Source: Hyphomicrobiales bacterium
GTDB taxonomy: Bacteria; Pseudomonadota; Alphaproteobacteria; Rhizobiales; Devosiaceae
NCBI GenBank assembly: GCA_027487555.1
Contig: JAIYDI010000018.1
Location: forward strand, 1-64,000
Direction: 5' to 3'
Length of the DNA stretch: 64,000 nt
Shown here: positions 21,206-29,547 of the stretch, one piece after another
Numbering within the stretch: the first letter of the stretch is position 1
Layout of the letters: each line of letters opens with the position of its first letter
Program-made: the position numbers and the translations under genes
Notes under the pieces: model-generated
Told to the model about the DNA's origin: nothing
Seen by the model: the letters and a program-made list of their open reading frames with translations, nothing else
Databases searched by the model: none

Positions 21206-21481
21206 ATGTCGCTCTCCGCCATCAGCCGCAAGATTGAAGCGCTCACTGCCGAAATGCGGGCCGCCGTCGCGGCCGAGGATTTCGAACGCGCCGCGCGGCT
21301 TCGCGACGAGATCGCCGTGCTGAAGGGTGAGGCGGGCGCGGGGCAGGGGCCCGAGGTCCGCAAGCCGCCACCGGGGCAAATAGGCTTGGGCACAAATGTG
21401 CCGGTCGTCGCGCCACCCAAGGGCTGGACGCCGCCGAAAAAGCCCGACCTCAAGACCAATGTGAAGCCGCGCAAGCGGTAG
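21206..21481 (+). CDS. Small UvrB/UvrC-motif protein
   Basis: A 91-residue protein whose first 45 residues form a UVR motif (AAEDFERAARLRDEIAVLKG), the helical hairpin by which UvrB and UvrC contact each other. The rest is a Pro/Lys-rich, probably disordered tail. Similar stand-alone UVR proteins occur in many bacteria, with poorly known roles in protein contacts. It sits 105 bases after the ligase and points the same way, so a repair link is possible but inferred from position only. Confidence 0.7.
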   Translation: MSLSAISRKIEALTAEMRAAVAAEDFERAARLRDEIAVLKGEAGAGQGPEVRKPPPGQIGLGTNVPVVAPPKGWTPPKKPDLKTNVKPRKR

Positions 21482-21742
21482 TTATTTCGAATAGTGATAG
21501 CGGCACTGCGCAATGATCAGGTCGTCCCCTTGGACGCGATAGACCAGACGGTGCTCGCCATCGATACGACGTGACCACCAGCCGGAAAAGTCGTCCTTCA
21601 GCGCTTCAGGCTTGCCGATGCCGCTGAACGGCGAGCGCGCGCAATCCTGGATGATGCGATTGAGGCGCCGAAGCATGGCCTTGTCGGTCGCAACCCAATG
21701 TCCGTAGTCTTCCCAGCCTTGGTCGAGGAAGACATATCTCAT
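21482..21742 (-). CDS. YoeB/Txe-family toxin
   Basis: An 86-residue RelE-fold mRNA interferase that cleaves translated mRNA on the ribosome. Family marks are the MRYVFLDQGWEDYGHW start, the central LKDDFSGWWSRRID segment and the C-terminal RLVYRV...CRYHYSK, which includes the catalytic-region Arg, His and Tyr residues of YoeB. It overlaps the antitoxin stop by 4 bases (ATGA, 21739-21742), the usual arrangement with antitoxin first. Confidence 0.92.
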   Translation of the reverse strand: MRYVFLDQGWEDYGHWVATDKAMLRRLNRIIQDCARSPFSGIGKPEALKDDFSGWWSRRIDGEHRLVYRVQGDDLIIAQCRYHYSK

Positions 21743-22002
21743 TCGTCTGGGTCGACGAGGGTGTGCTCGACCACCTTGCCGGCCTCGTATTGCGCGATCG
21801 ACTCGCGCAGGCGCCGGGCGTTTTCCGGGCTCTTGAGCAGGTGGTTCGTCGCTTCCCAGGAGCCATATTCCTCCAGCGACATCACCACGACCGCCCCCTT
21901 GCCGCCCGAGCGGGTGACGATCAACGTCTCCCGGTCGTCGACGACGGCATCGAGTTCGCTGGCAAGGTTCTTGCGGAGTTCGGTAGCTGTGGTGGCGCGC
22001 AT
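21739..22002 (-). CDS. YefM/Phd-family antitoxin
   Basis: An 87-residue antitoxin that neutralises YoeB and represses its own operon. The N-terminal Phd/YefM DNA-binding fold is visible (TATELRKNLASELDAVVDDRETLIVTRSGG, then AVVVMSLEEYGSWEATNHLL), followed by an acidic toxin-binding tail. The start at ATG 22002 gives the family N-terminus and leaves the operator just upstream. A longer frame to 22062 would run through the operator. Confidence 0.9.
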   Translation of the reverse strand: MRATTATELRKNLASELDAVVDDRETLIVTRSGGKGAVVVMSLEEYGSWEATNHLLKSPENARRLRESIAQYEAGKVVEHTLVDPDE

Positions 22003-22009
22003 GCAAGAT

Positions 22010-22028
22010 ATGTACGCAATTCCGTACG
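22010..22028. promoter_or_regulatory. YefM-YoeB operator-like repeats
   Basis: Two GTAC cores at 22012-22015 and 22024-22027 lie exactly 12 bases apart (TGTACG...CGTACG). They are 8 bases upstream of the antitoxin start. This spacing matches the paired TGTACA-core operator known for enterobacterial YefM-YoeB, bound by the antitoxin and its complex. Confidence 0.6.
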
Positions 22029-22040
22029 GTTTTTCAACCG

Positions 22041-22634
22041 CTAGGCCTTCACCCGGTACCAATCCCCCTCGCGGACCAGCTCAGCCGGGGCACTGGCACC
22101 CGCTGTGTCAGAGGCGAAATAGACAAAGCCCAACAGCTTCAGCTCGCCCGTCCGCGCCATGGCGATCAGCGCGTCGAGTTGCTCTCGGGTCTTCACCTCG
22201 AGCCCGTCATTGCCGGCTTTGAGCCCGAGTTCCGGGTGGTTGGCGAGCACGGTGTCGATGTCCTCGGGCAGTACAATCTCGAGGCCCAGCAGGTTGTCGG
22301 CGAAGCGGGCGAGGCCATACATATAGCCTTCCTCGTCAGTGTCCTTGGTCGGCGTGACTTCCACAAGGTAGCGGCCTTCTCCGTCGGGCGGCCCCGCGAA
22401 CCGCAGGCGATAGCCCTTTTCCGACAAATACATATTGCCGTCGCGGACTAACTCGTCGATGTCGTCGACGCCGAGCTTCAGCGTGTCCGGGTCATAGGCG
22501 GCGAGCTGCAGCCGGTCGGGCAGCGGCGTGACGATTTCCGCCTCATTGAGCAGCGGCGTGCGTGAGAGGATGGTGCAGCCCGCAAGCGCTACCACGAGCG
22601 CGACGAGAGCCAGAACACGAAGAGCAAGGCGCAT
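22041..22634 (-). CDS. Hypothetical lipoprotein
   Basis: A 197-residue protein with a lipoprotein signal peptide: a hydrophobic stretch ending in the lipobox LAGC, so lipidation at Cys20 is expected. The mature part has no recognised domain. It is rich in acidic residues and contains an internal repeat-like pairing: VDDIDELVRDGNMYLSEKGY and, near the end, PAELVREGDWYRVKA. Placement is probably in the outer membrane. It ends 38 bases before the toxin-antitoxin promoter region. Confidence 0.7.
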   Translation of the reverse strand: MRLALRVLALVALVVALAGCTILSRTPLLNEAEIVTPLPDRLQLAAYDPDTLKLGVDDIDELVRDGNMYLSEKGYRLRFAGPPDGEGRYLVEVTPTKDTDEEGYMYGLARFADNLLGLEIVLPEDIDTVLANHPELGLKAGNDGLEVKTREQLDALIAMARTGELKLLGFVYFASDTAGASAPAELVREGDWYRVKA

Positions 22635-22711
22635 CGATTTCCCCCAAGCCGGCCCTGGTTGGCCGCATATACATTTGACGCCGCCAGCGCCGCACGCCTT
22701 GGGTTTTGGCC

Positions 22712-23107
22712 TTAGCTGCCCACGCCGACCTGCTCCTCAGCCAGCTTCTTGATGTCCTTGAGTTCGCCGATGGTCGTTTCGAGGTCTGCCTTCTGTGCCT
22801 CGAGCAGCGTCAGCCGCTCCTCCACCTTCGCCACCAGCATGCGCGTCTGCTTCACCTGCGAGTGCGCATCATAGAGGCTGAGGTAATCGGAGATATCGCG
22901 GAGCGAGAAGCCGAGCCGCTTGCCGCGCAGAATAAGGATCAGCCGCGCCCGGTCGCGGCGCCGGAACACGCGTGTCGTGCCGACGCGCTCGGGCGTCAGG
23001 AGTCCCTTGCTCTCATAGAAGCGTATGGCGCGGGTCGAGATGCCGAACTCCTCGGCGAGGTCGGCAATGGCGTAGAGATCGCGGCCCTCGCTCTCAGGCC
23101 GGTTCAT
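22712..23107 (-). CDS. MerR-family transcriptional regulator (LiuR-like)
   Basis: A 131-residue regulator with an N-terminal winged-helix MerR domain (AIADLAEEFGISTRAIRFYESKGLLTPER) and a C-terminal dimerising coiled coil, but no cysteine-rich metal-binding motif. This fits acid- or acyl-CoA-responsive members such as LiuR, which repress fatty-acid and branched-chain amino-acid degradation genes. It overlaps the end of fadD by 14 bases, so it is co-transcribed with fadD and would be autoregulated. Palindromes TTGACG..CGTCAA at the fadD and fadE promoters are its likely targets. The ligand is unknown. Confidence 0.88.
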   Translation of the reverse strand: MNRPESEGRDLYAIADLAEEFGISTRAIRFYESKGLLTPERVGTTRVFRRRDRARLILILRGKRLGFSLRDISDYLSLYDAHSQVKQTRMLVAKVEERLTLLEAQKADLETTIGELKDIKKLAEEQVGVGS

Positions 23108-24809
23108 CGGAATTGACCCTGTCCTGGTACTCGACGCGGAGTTCCTTCTTCGACAGCTTGCCGATCATGGTCTTGGGAAGGGAGTCCTTGAAGATGATTT
23201 CCTTCGGCATTTCCATGCGGTTGAGCTGGGTCGAGAGGAACTTCCGCAACTCGAGCTCGCTCACCGTCTCGCTATCCCGCAGCTTGATGAAGGCCACGGG
23301 TGCCTCGCCGCGATACTCGTCCGGCACGCCAATCACACTCACTTCGTCGACCGCGGGGTGACTCATCAGCGCTTCTTCGATGACGCGCGGATAGACATTG
23401 AAACCCGACGAGATGATCAGGTCCTTGATCCGGTCGACGATAAAGACATAGCCCTCTTCGTCGACATAGCCGACATCGCCGGTGCGCAGCCAACCGTCGG
23501 TGAAACTTGCTCGGGTCGCCTCCGGGTCGCTGTAATAGCCCAGCATCACCTGCGGGCCCTTCACCTGGATTTCGCCGCGTTCTCCAAGCGGCACTTCCTC
23601 GCCGGTGTCGACATCGATGAACCGCAGGTCTGTCGCAGGTATAGGGTAGCCGACCGAACCCGGCTTCGATTCACGGGTGAGCGCCGCGACGCAGACCACC
23701 GGCGAGGCCTCGGTCAGCCCATAGCCTTCCGCGATCCGTGCGCTCGACACCTTTGCCCACCGGTCGCGCAGTTCGGCGACGAGCGGCGCGCCGCCCGAGA
23801 TGACGATTTCCACAGCGCCGAGCGCAACCTTGGCGTGTTCGCCGGCCTTGGCGAGCGCCAATACCAGGGTTGGCACCGCGATCAGCACATTGGCTTTCGT
23901 GCGGCTCATCAGTGCAAGGAAGGCTTTGAGTTCGAAGCGCGGCAGCATCACCACTTCGGCTCCACCCGCAAGCGGCAGATTCATGCATGCCGTCATTGAG
24001 AAAATGTGGAAGAAGGGCAAAACGGCAGCGACCTTCGACGGCGCCTCGAACAGATGCCCGGCCCAGGCGCTCAACTGCCCGATATTGGCCGAGACATTGG
24101 CATGGCTCAGCATGGCCCCCTTGGGAATGCCGGTCGTGCCGCCGGTATACTGCTGTACGGCCACATCGCTTTCCGGGTTGACGGGCACCGCCTCTGCCGA
24201 AAGTCCGAGACTGACCAGCTTGTGAAAATCGGTGATCTTTGTCGCCACCGGCGAGTGACGGATATCGGCCAGGTCCTTGCGCTTTGCGAGCCGAAACAGC
24301 AGTCCCTTCACAGCTGGCAGCACGCGGGGGAAGTGCCCGACGATCAGCTGCTTTATCTGTCCGGTGCGCGCAAGCGTCTCGGCCTTCTCGAAGACGGTCC
24401 TGATGTCGAGCGTGACCATCACGTCGGCGCCCGAATTGGCAAGGATATGCTGCAGTTCCGGCAGCGAATAGAGCGGGTTGCAGTTGACGACTGTGCCGCC
24501 GGCGCGCAGCACGGCGTAGTACGCCACCACATAGAAGGGCGTGTTTGGCAGCAGCAGGGCAACGCGCGTGCCACGCTTGACGCCATATCTGTGTTGCAGG
24601 GCCCCGGCCATGGCTTCTATCTGGCGGCCGAGTTCTCCATACTTGGTCTTCGCCCCGAGGAAATCCAGCGCCGACGCATCTGGGATTGCCTTTGTCCGTG
24701 CGAGCACCCGCTCATGCACCGGGGTCAGGTCAACGTCGATCTCCCATGCGATCCCCTCCGGATAGTGGGCGATCCATGGCCGGCGCTCGCGCCCGCGTTC
24801 GTCTGCCAT
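23094..24809 (-). CDS. Long-chain fatty-acid CoA ligase (FadD-like)
   Basis: Activates fatty acids to acyl-CoA with ATP, the entry step to beta-oxidation, working at the inner face of the membrane. The 571-residue protein has the AMP-binding P-loop YTGGTTGIPKGAM near residue 220, the GYGLTEASPV motif, the TGDVGYVDEEGY motif and the C-terminal VYPRVIEEAL...GKLSKKELR region. Two adjacent ATGs (24812, 24809) follow a GGGAGGA; the second has better spacing. Its promoter (24847-24875) overlaps a MerR-type palindrome. Chain-length preference cannot be read from sequence. Confidence 0.93.
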   Translation of the reverse strand: MADERGRERRPWIAHYPEGIAWEIDVDLTPVHERVLARTKAIPDASALDFLGAKTKYGELGRQIEAMAGALQHRYGVKRGTRVALLLPNTPFYVVAYYAVLRAGGTVVNCNPLYSLPELQHILANSGADVMVTLDIRTVFEKAETLARTGQIKQLIVGHFPRVLPAVKGLLFRLAKRKDLADIRHSPVATKITDFHKLVSLGLSAEAVPVNPESDVAVQQYTGGTTGIPKGAMLSHANVSANIGQLSAWAGHLFEAPSKVAAVLPFFHIFSMTACMNLPLAGGAEVVMLPRFELKAFLALMSRTKANVLIAVPTLVLALAKAGEHAKVALGAVEIVISGGAPLVAELRDRWAKVSSARIAEGYGLTEASPVVCVAALTRESKPGSVGYPIPATDLRFIDVDTGEEVPLGERGEIQVKGPQVMLGYYSDPEATRASFTDGWLRTGDVGYVDEEGYVFIVDRIKDLIISSGFNVYPRVIEEALMSHPAVDEVSVIGVPDEYRGEAPVAFIKLRDSETVSELELRKFLSTQLNRMEMPKEIIFKDSLPKTMIGKLSKKELRVEYQDRVNSDEPA

Positions 24810-24846
24810 CATGTCCTCCCGGGCGTCTTTGCGCCCGCTGCCGTCC

Positions 24847-24875
24847 TTTATTCCATTGGATGACGCTAGCGTCAA
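24847..24875 (-). promoter_or_regulatory. fadD-merR promoter overlapped by MerR-type palindrome
   Basis: On the minus strand, TTGACG (24875-24870) and AATAAA (24852-24847) are spaced by 17 bases. The perfect 14-base palindrome TGACGCTAGCGTCA (24861-24874) covers most of the -35 box and half the spacer, so a bound regulator would block polymerase. The start codon follows about 38 bases after the -10. Confidence 0.6.
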
Positions 24876-24954
24876 ACGAGCGACGCAGGTTTGTGATGCC
24901 ATGGGGCCGGCATTTCCACGGCAAGCTGCGGAATTGCCGCGGTGACAGTCGTGA

Positions 24955-24984
24955 GTTGACGTATACGTCAACCATTCCTACATT
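24955..24984 (+). promoter_or_regulatory. fadE promoter overlapped by MerR-type palindrome
   Basis: TTGACG (24956-24961) and TACATT (24979-24984) are separated by 17 bases. The perfect 18-base palindrome GTTGACGTATACGTCAAC (24955-24972) overlaps the -35 box and spacer. Its core matches the palindrome at the divergent fadD promoter and the one at 30869, suggesting a common regulator, most likely the MerR protein encoded at 22712. Confidence 0.65.
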
Positions 24985-25042
24985 TGCCACCAGGGACGGG
25001 GTCGGCGAGGAGGTCGGTTCCCGTCGCCAAGGGGAGGTCGCT

Positions 25043-27538
25043 ATGTCTCTCGTCGTATTCACCCAGCTTGCCGTTGCAGCGCTGGTCGCTGCGGGCGTGC
25101 TCGCCTACCGCCACGCGCCTATCTGGAGCTGGGGCCTATGGGCGGCACTGGTCGGGATAATCGGGCAGGCGATCGGGCCGATTTTCGGCGGCGTGTGGCC
25201 CGGCGCCCTGGCATGGACGTTGTCGCTGCTGCCGGCACTTGTCCTTCTGGTTCTTGGGCTCCCCGCCATCCGGATCACCCTCGTGACTGGACCGGTTCGT
25301 CGCCTGGTGAAGCGCATCCTGCCGCGGGTCAGCCGCACAGAGCAGGAGGCGCTAGATGCGGGCACCACGGGCTGGGATGCGGAACTCTTCTCCGGCCGCC
25401 CGCGCTGGAGTGAGTTGATGGCGCTGCCGCCCCCCACGCTGACCGCCGAGGAACAGGCCTTTCTCGACGGCCCCGTCGAGACGGTGTGCAAGATGCTCGA
25501 CGACTGGGACATCCGCCACAACCGCGCCGACCTGCCGCCGGAAGTCTGGTCCTATCTCAAGGCGCAGGGCTTCTTCGGCATGCTGATCGCGAAGGCGCAT
25601 GGCGGCCTCGGCTTTTCGGCGCAGGCGCAGAGCCAGGTGGTGTCGAAGCTTGCCTCCCGCTCGATCACTGCTGGCATCACCGTCATGGTGCCCAATTCGC
25701 TCGGGCCTGGCGAACTCATCGAGAAGTATGGCACCGCGGCGCAGCGCACGCGCTATCTCGGCCGGCTCGCCCGCGGCGAGGAGATCCCGTGTTTTGCGCT
25801 CACCGGCCCGCATGCGGGTTCGGACGCGGCGGGGATGCGCGATATCGGCATCGTCACCCGCGAACTGGTCGATGGCAGGCCGGTGCTTGGCGTCCGCCTC
25901 AACTGGGACAAGCGCTACATCACCCTCGCGCCCGTCGCGACGCTGGTCGGCCTTGCCTTCCACCTCGTCGACCCCGACCATTTGCTCGGCGACACCGAAC
26001 AGATCGGCATCACGCTGGCACTTGTGCCTGCCGATACGCCCGGCGTCCGCATCGGGCGGCGGCATTACCCGTCGCGCTCTGCCTTCATGAACGGCCCGAT
26101 ACAGGGCCGCAACATCTTCATTCCGCTCGACGATCTCATTGGCGGCGCGGAAATGGCCGGGCATGGCTGGCGCATGCTGATGGAATGCCTTGCGACCGGC
26201 CGCGCCATCTCGCTGCCCGCCATCGGCTCGGTATCGATCAAGCACGCGCTGCGTGTCACATCCGCATACGCGCGGATCCGTCGGCAGTTCGGTATCCCCA
26301 TCGGACAAATGGAGGGCGTCGCCGAGCCACTGTCCCGCCTGGTCACATCTGCCTACCAGTACGAGGCAGCGCGCGGATTGACCGCGACCATGGTCGACCA
26401 GGGGCAGCGGCCGGCGGTACTCTCGGCGCTGCTCAAGTATCGTACTACCGAGGCGATGCGGCTCGCGATCAATGACGCGATGGATATCCATGGCGGCCGC
26501 GCCGTGCAGGATGGACCGTCGAACTATCTCTTCGCTGCCTATGCGACGACGCCGGTGGCGATCACCGTCGAGGGCGCCAATATCCTCACCCGCTCGCTGA
26601 TAACATTCGCGCAGGGGGCCCTCCGGGCGCATCCATGGCTCTATGCGGAAATCGCCGCCGCAAATGAACCTGACGTACGCAAAGGGCGGGTCGCCTTCGA
26701 CCGGGCCTTCTGCGGCCACGCGTCCTTCATGCTGGCGAACATGGCCGGTAGCGTCTTCCATGCGGCGACGAGCGCACGCTTCGCATCTAGCCCGGTGACG
26801 CATGAGATGGCGTCGCTTTATCGCCGGCTCGCCCGCTATGCGCAGAGCTTTGCCCTCGTCGCGGACTGGACCGTGGCGTTCCTTGGCGGCGACCTGAAGC
26901 GCAAGCAGCGACTTTCTGGCCGGCTGGCCGATATTCTCTCCGAGCTCTATCTCGTCTCAGCGACACTGAAGCGCTTCGAGGACGAGGGCCGGATCGGCGA
27001 GGATGCGCCAATCGTCCGGGCTATCGGCGATGACGCGTTCTTCGCCATCGAGCAGCACTTCGCGGCGCTGTTCCGCAACTTCCCCAATCCGCTGCTGCGC
27101 GCGGCTATGGGCTTCCTCGTCTTCCCGTTCGGCCGGCACGCGCGGCCCGCGTCGGATCGCGCCACCTATCGGCTCGCCAGGGCGGTGCTCGAACCCTCGG
27201 CGCAGCGCGACCGGCTGACCATGGGCATGTATGTGACCACCGACCCTCGCGATGTCGCCGGGTCGCTCGAAGACGCACTCCTCAAGGTGACCCGCATCGC
27301 GGAAATCGAGGCGAAGTTCCTCCGCGCTATCAAGAAGGGCCAACTGTCGCGCCGGCTCGACCGTGACGCCATCAGCGATGCGGTGGCTCAGGGCATTCTC
27401 ACCGAAGCCGAGGCGTCGGACCTGCGCCTTGCGGAACTTGCGACGGAACGCGTCATCCGCGTCGATGATTTCGAGCCCGATGCGCTGGCTCGTCCGGTTG
27501 TCGTCGACCACCAACCCAGCACCCGCGCGGCGGAGTAG
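25043..27538 (+). CDS. FadE-type acyl-CoA dehydrogenase
   Basis: Catalyses the first oxidation of beta-oxidation, giving enoyl-CoA and passing electrons to ETF or the membrane. The 831-residue length is that of E. coli FadE, not of the short dehydrogenases. Two N-terminal hydrophobic helices (about 1-75) suggest membrane association. They are followed by the FAD-binding dehydrogenase core (LTGPHAGSDAAGM, VEGANILTRS) and the C-terminal FadE-specific DUF1974 domain. The start ATG 25043 has GGGGAGG upstream, so the open frame extending back to 24686 is leader sequence. It is followed after 3 bases by the bifunctional enzyme and is the first gene of the fadE-fadJ-thiolase operon. Confidence 0.93.
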   Translation: MSLVVFTQLAVAALVAAGVLAYRHAPIWSWGLWAALVGIIGQAIGPIFGGVWPGALAWTLSLLPALVLLVLGLPAIRITLVTGPVRRLVKRILPRVSRTEQEALDAGTTGWDAELFSGRPRWSELMALPPPTLTAEEQAFLDGPVETVCKMLDDWDIRHNRADLPPEVWSYLKAQGFFGMLIAKAHGGLGFSAQAQSQVVSKLASRSITAGITVMVPNSLGPGELIEKYGTAAQRTRYLGRLARGEEIPCFALTGPHAGSDAAGMRDIGIVTRELVDGRPVLGVRLNWDKRYITLAPVATLVGLAFHLVDPDHLLGDTEQIGITLALVPADTPGVRIGRRHYPSRSAFMNGPIQGRNIFIPLDDLIGGAEMAGHGWRMLMECLATGRAISLPAIGSVSIKHALRVTSAYARIRRQFGIPIGQMEGVAEPLSRLVTSAYQYEAARGLTATMVDQGQRPAVLSALLKYRTTEAMRLAINDAMDIHGGRAVQDGPSNYLFAAYATTPVAITVEGANILTRSLITFAQGALRAHPWLYAEIAAANEPDVRKGRVAFDRAFCGHASFMLANMAGSVFHAATSARFASSPVTHEMASLYRRLARYAQSFALVADWTVAFLGGDLKRKQRLSGRLADILSELYLVSATLKRFEDEGRIGEDAPIVRAIGDDAFFAIEQHFAALFRNFPNPLLRAAMGFLVFPFGRHARPASDRATYRLARAVLEPSAQRDRLTMGMYVTTDPRDVAGSLEDALLKVTRIAEIEAKFLRAIKKGQLSRRLDRDAISDAVAQGILTEAEASDLRLAELATERVIRVDDFEPDALARPVVVDHQPSTRAAE

Positions 27539-27541
27539 GCC

Positions 27542-29545
27542 ATGAGTTTGCACCATGCCCAATATGTGGCCGAGTTGCCACAACCGGGGCTGCCGCCTTT
27601 GACGCAGTGGCGCCTCTTCGTCGATATCGAGAAGATCGCCTGGCTCACCATCGATACTCCCGGCGCCGCGGTGAACACTCTGAGCCGCCAGGCCATCGCG
27701 GAGCTCGAAACCCTCACGCCTGCGCTCGAAAGCCTCGCCGCGGAGGGGCGGATCATCGGGGTTGTGCTGCAATCGGAGAAGGCCTCAGGCTTCATCGCCG
27801 GGGCCGACATCACCGAGTTCGACGCGATGAGCGACCCGGCGGTGTTGGTGCAGGCGCTCAACCGCACGCACACGACGTTTGAGCGGCTCGAAAAGCTCAA
27901 GGTTCCCTTGGTCTGCGCCATCCATGGCTTCGCGCTCGGCGGTGGGCTCGAAATCGCGCTCGCCTGCCATTGGCGCATCGCGGTCGATGACCCTGCGACC
28001 AAGATCGGCTTCCCGGAAGTGAAGCTCGGCATCTTCCCCGGTTTCGGCGGCACGGGCCGCTCGATCCGGCAGGCGGGTCCGATAGATGCCATGCAGTTGA
28101 TGCTCACGGGGCGCTTTCTCTCCGGCAAGGCAGCTAAGCGCATGGGCCTTGTCGACAAGCTCGTCCGGCATCGCGACATGCTGCATTGGGAGGCACGGCG
28201 CGCCGTGCTTTCGAAGCTGCAATCGCCTCCGGCGCCGCTCTGGAAGCGGGCGCTGCTTATCGGGCCGATCCGCAAGCGCCTCGCCGAGAAGCTGCGCACC
28301 GAGACCAGCAAGAAGGCGCGCGCGGAGCACTACCCAGCGCCGCATGCTCTGATCGATCTTTTCGCCGAGAAGGGCGGCAACTGGAAGCAGATGTCCCGCG
28401 GCGAGATTCCGGCCTTCTCACGTCTCCTCGGCTCCGACACGGCGCGCCAGCTCAGGCGGGTCTTCTTCCTCTCCGAGGGTTTGAAGAAACAGGGGCTGCG
28501 CGGCAAGGAGAAGCCCGAGTTCCGGCGCGTGCATGTCGTCGGGGCGGGCGTCATGGGGGGCGATATTGCCGCCTGGTGCGCCCTGCGCGGCTTCGGCGTC
28601 ACCTTGCAGGATCTCGATATGGCGCGCATTTCACCCGCGCTCGAACGCGCCAAGGCGCTGTTCAAGAAGCGGCTGAAATCGAGGGCCGAAGTCGACGCCG
28701 CCGTGCTCAGGCTTACGGCCGATCCTGAGGGCAAGGGCCTCGCCCGCGCCGATGTGGTCATCGAGGCGGTGGTCGAAAAGCTGGAGATCAAGCAGCAGAT
28801 CTTCCGCGCTGCCGAGGCGCGCTGCCGTCCCGACGCCATCCTTGCCAGCAATACCTCCTCCATCCCGCTCGAGCGGATCGCCGAGGGCCTGGCGCAACCC
28901 AACCGCCTGATCGGGCTGCATTTCTTCAACCCGGTGGCGCAATTGCCGCTGGTCGAAGTGATCCGCTCCAACTTCAACGACGACCGTGCCATCGGCATGG
29001 GCGCGAGCTTCGCGCTCGCCATCGGCAAGAGTCCGGTCATCGTCCGCTCGGCGCCGGGCTTCCTCGTCAACCGGGTGCTGATGCCCTATATGCTCGCCGC
29101 GGTGCGCATGGTCGATGCCGGCACCCCGCGCGAAATCGTTGACGCTGCCGCTGAAGCGTTCGGCATGCCGATGGGGCCGATCGAACTCATGGATACGGTT
29201 GGGCTCGATGTCGGCAAGTTCGTCGCCGAGGAGCTCGGGCAGCCGGTGCCGCCATCGAGCGACATGGCGCGGCTCATTGCCGAGGGCAAGCTCGGTCGCA
29301 AGACGGGCGCGGGGTTCTATGCCTGGGTCGACGGCAAGCCAGTGAAGGCCGAACCGCCGCCGCATCCCGATCTCGCGGGGCTCGGCCGGCAGCTCGTCCA
29401 GCCCTTGGTCGATGCCGCCGAAGCTGCTGTTGCCGATGGCATTGTCGGCTCGCGCGATCTCGCCGATATCGGCATCATCCTCGGCACCGGTTTCGCGCCG
29501 TTCCTTGGCGGCCCGCTCGCCGCCCGCGCCTCCGGGAGGGCCTGA
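27542..29545 (+). CDS. Bifunctional enoyl-CoA hydratase/3-hydroxyacyl-CoA dehydrogenase (FadJ-like)
   Basis: Performs hydration of enoyl-CoA and NAD-dependent oxidation of 3-hydroxyacyl-CoA. The N-terminal crotonase domain has GADITEF and both catalytic-glutamate contexts (LGGGLEIAL, FPEVKLGIFPGFGGTGR). The NAD-binding motif GAGVMGGDIA near residue 335 opens the dehydrogenase domain, with the catalytic His in LIGLHFFNP, and a GKLGRKTGAGFYAW C-terminal part follows. The 667 residues are slightly short of FadB/FadJ (about 715), but no domain is missing. It lies 3 bases after fadE and 2 bases before the thiolase. Confidence 0.94.
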   Translation: MSLHHAQYVAELPQPGLPPLTQWRLFVDIEKIAWLTIDTPGAAVNTLSRQAIAELETLTPALESLAAEGRIIGVVLQSEKASGFIAGADITEFDAMSDPAVLVQALNRTHTTFERLEKLKVPLVCAIHGFALGGGLEIALACHWRIAVDDPATKIGFPEVKLGIFPGFGGTGRSIRQAGPIDAMQLMLTGRFLSGKAAKRMGLVDKLVRHRDMLHWEARRAVLSKLQSPPAPLWKRALLIGPIRKRLAEKLRTETSKKARAEHYPAPHALIDLFAEKGGNWKQMSRGEIPAFSRLLGSDTARQLRRVFFLSEGLKKQGLRGKEKPEFRRVHVVGAGVMGGDIAAWCALRGFGVTLQDLDMARISPALERAKALFKKRLKSRAEVDAAVLRLTADPEGKGLARADVVIEAVVEKLEIKQQIFRAAEARCRPDAILASNTSSIPLERIAEGLAQPNRLIGLHFFNPVAQLPLVEVIRSNFNDDRAIGMGASFALAIGKSPVIVRSAPGFLVNRVLMPYMLAAVRMVDAGTPREIVDAAAEAFGMPMGPIELMDTVGLDVGKFVAEELGQPVPPSSDMARLIAEGKLGRKTGAGFYAWVDGKPVKAEPPPHPDLAGLGRQLVQPLVDAAEAAVADGIVGSRDLADIGIILGTGFAPFLGGPLAARASGRA

Positions 29546-29547
29546 TC

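Noticed and set aside
24686-25042. N-terminal extension of the FadE frame
   Set aside because: It would run through the fadE promoter and operator, and a GGGGAGG precedes the internal ATG at 25043.
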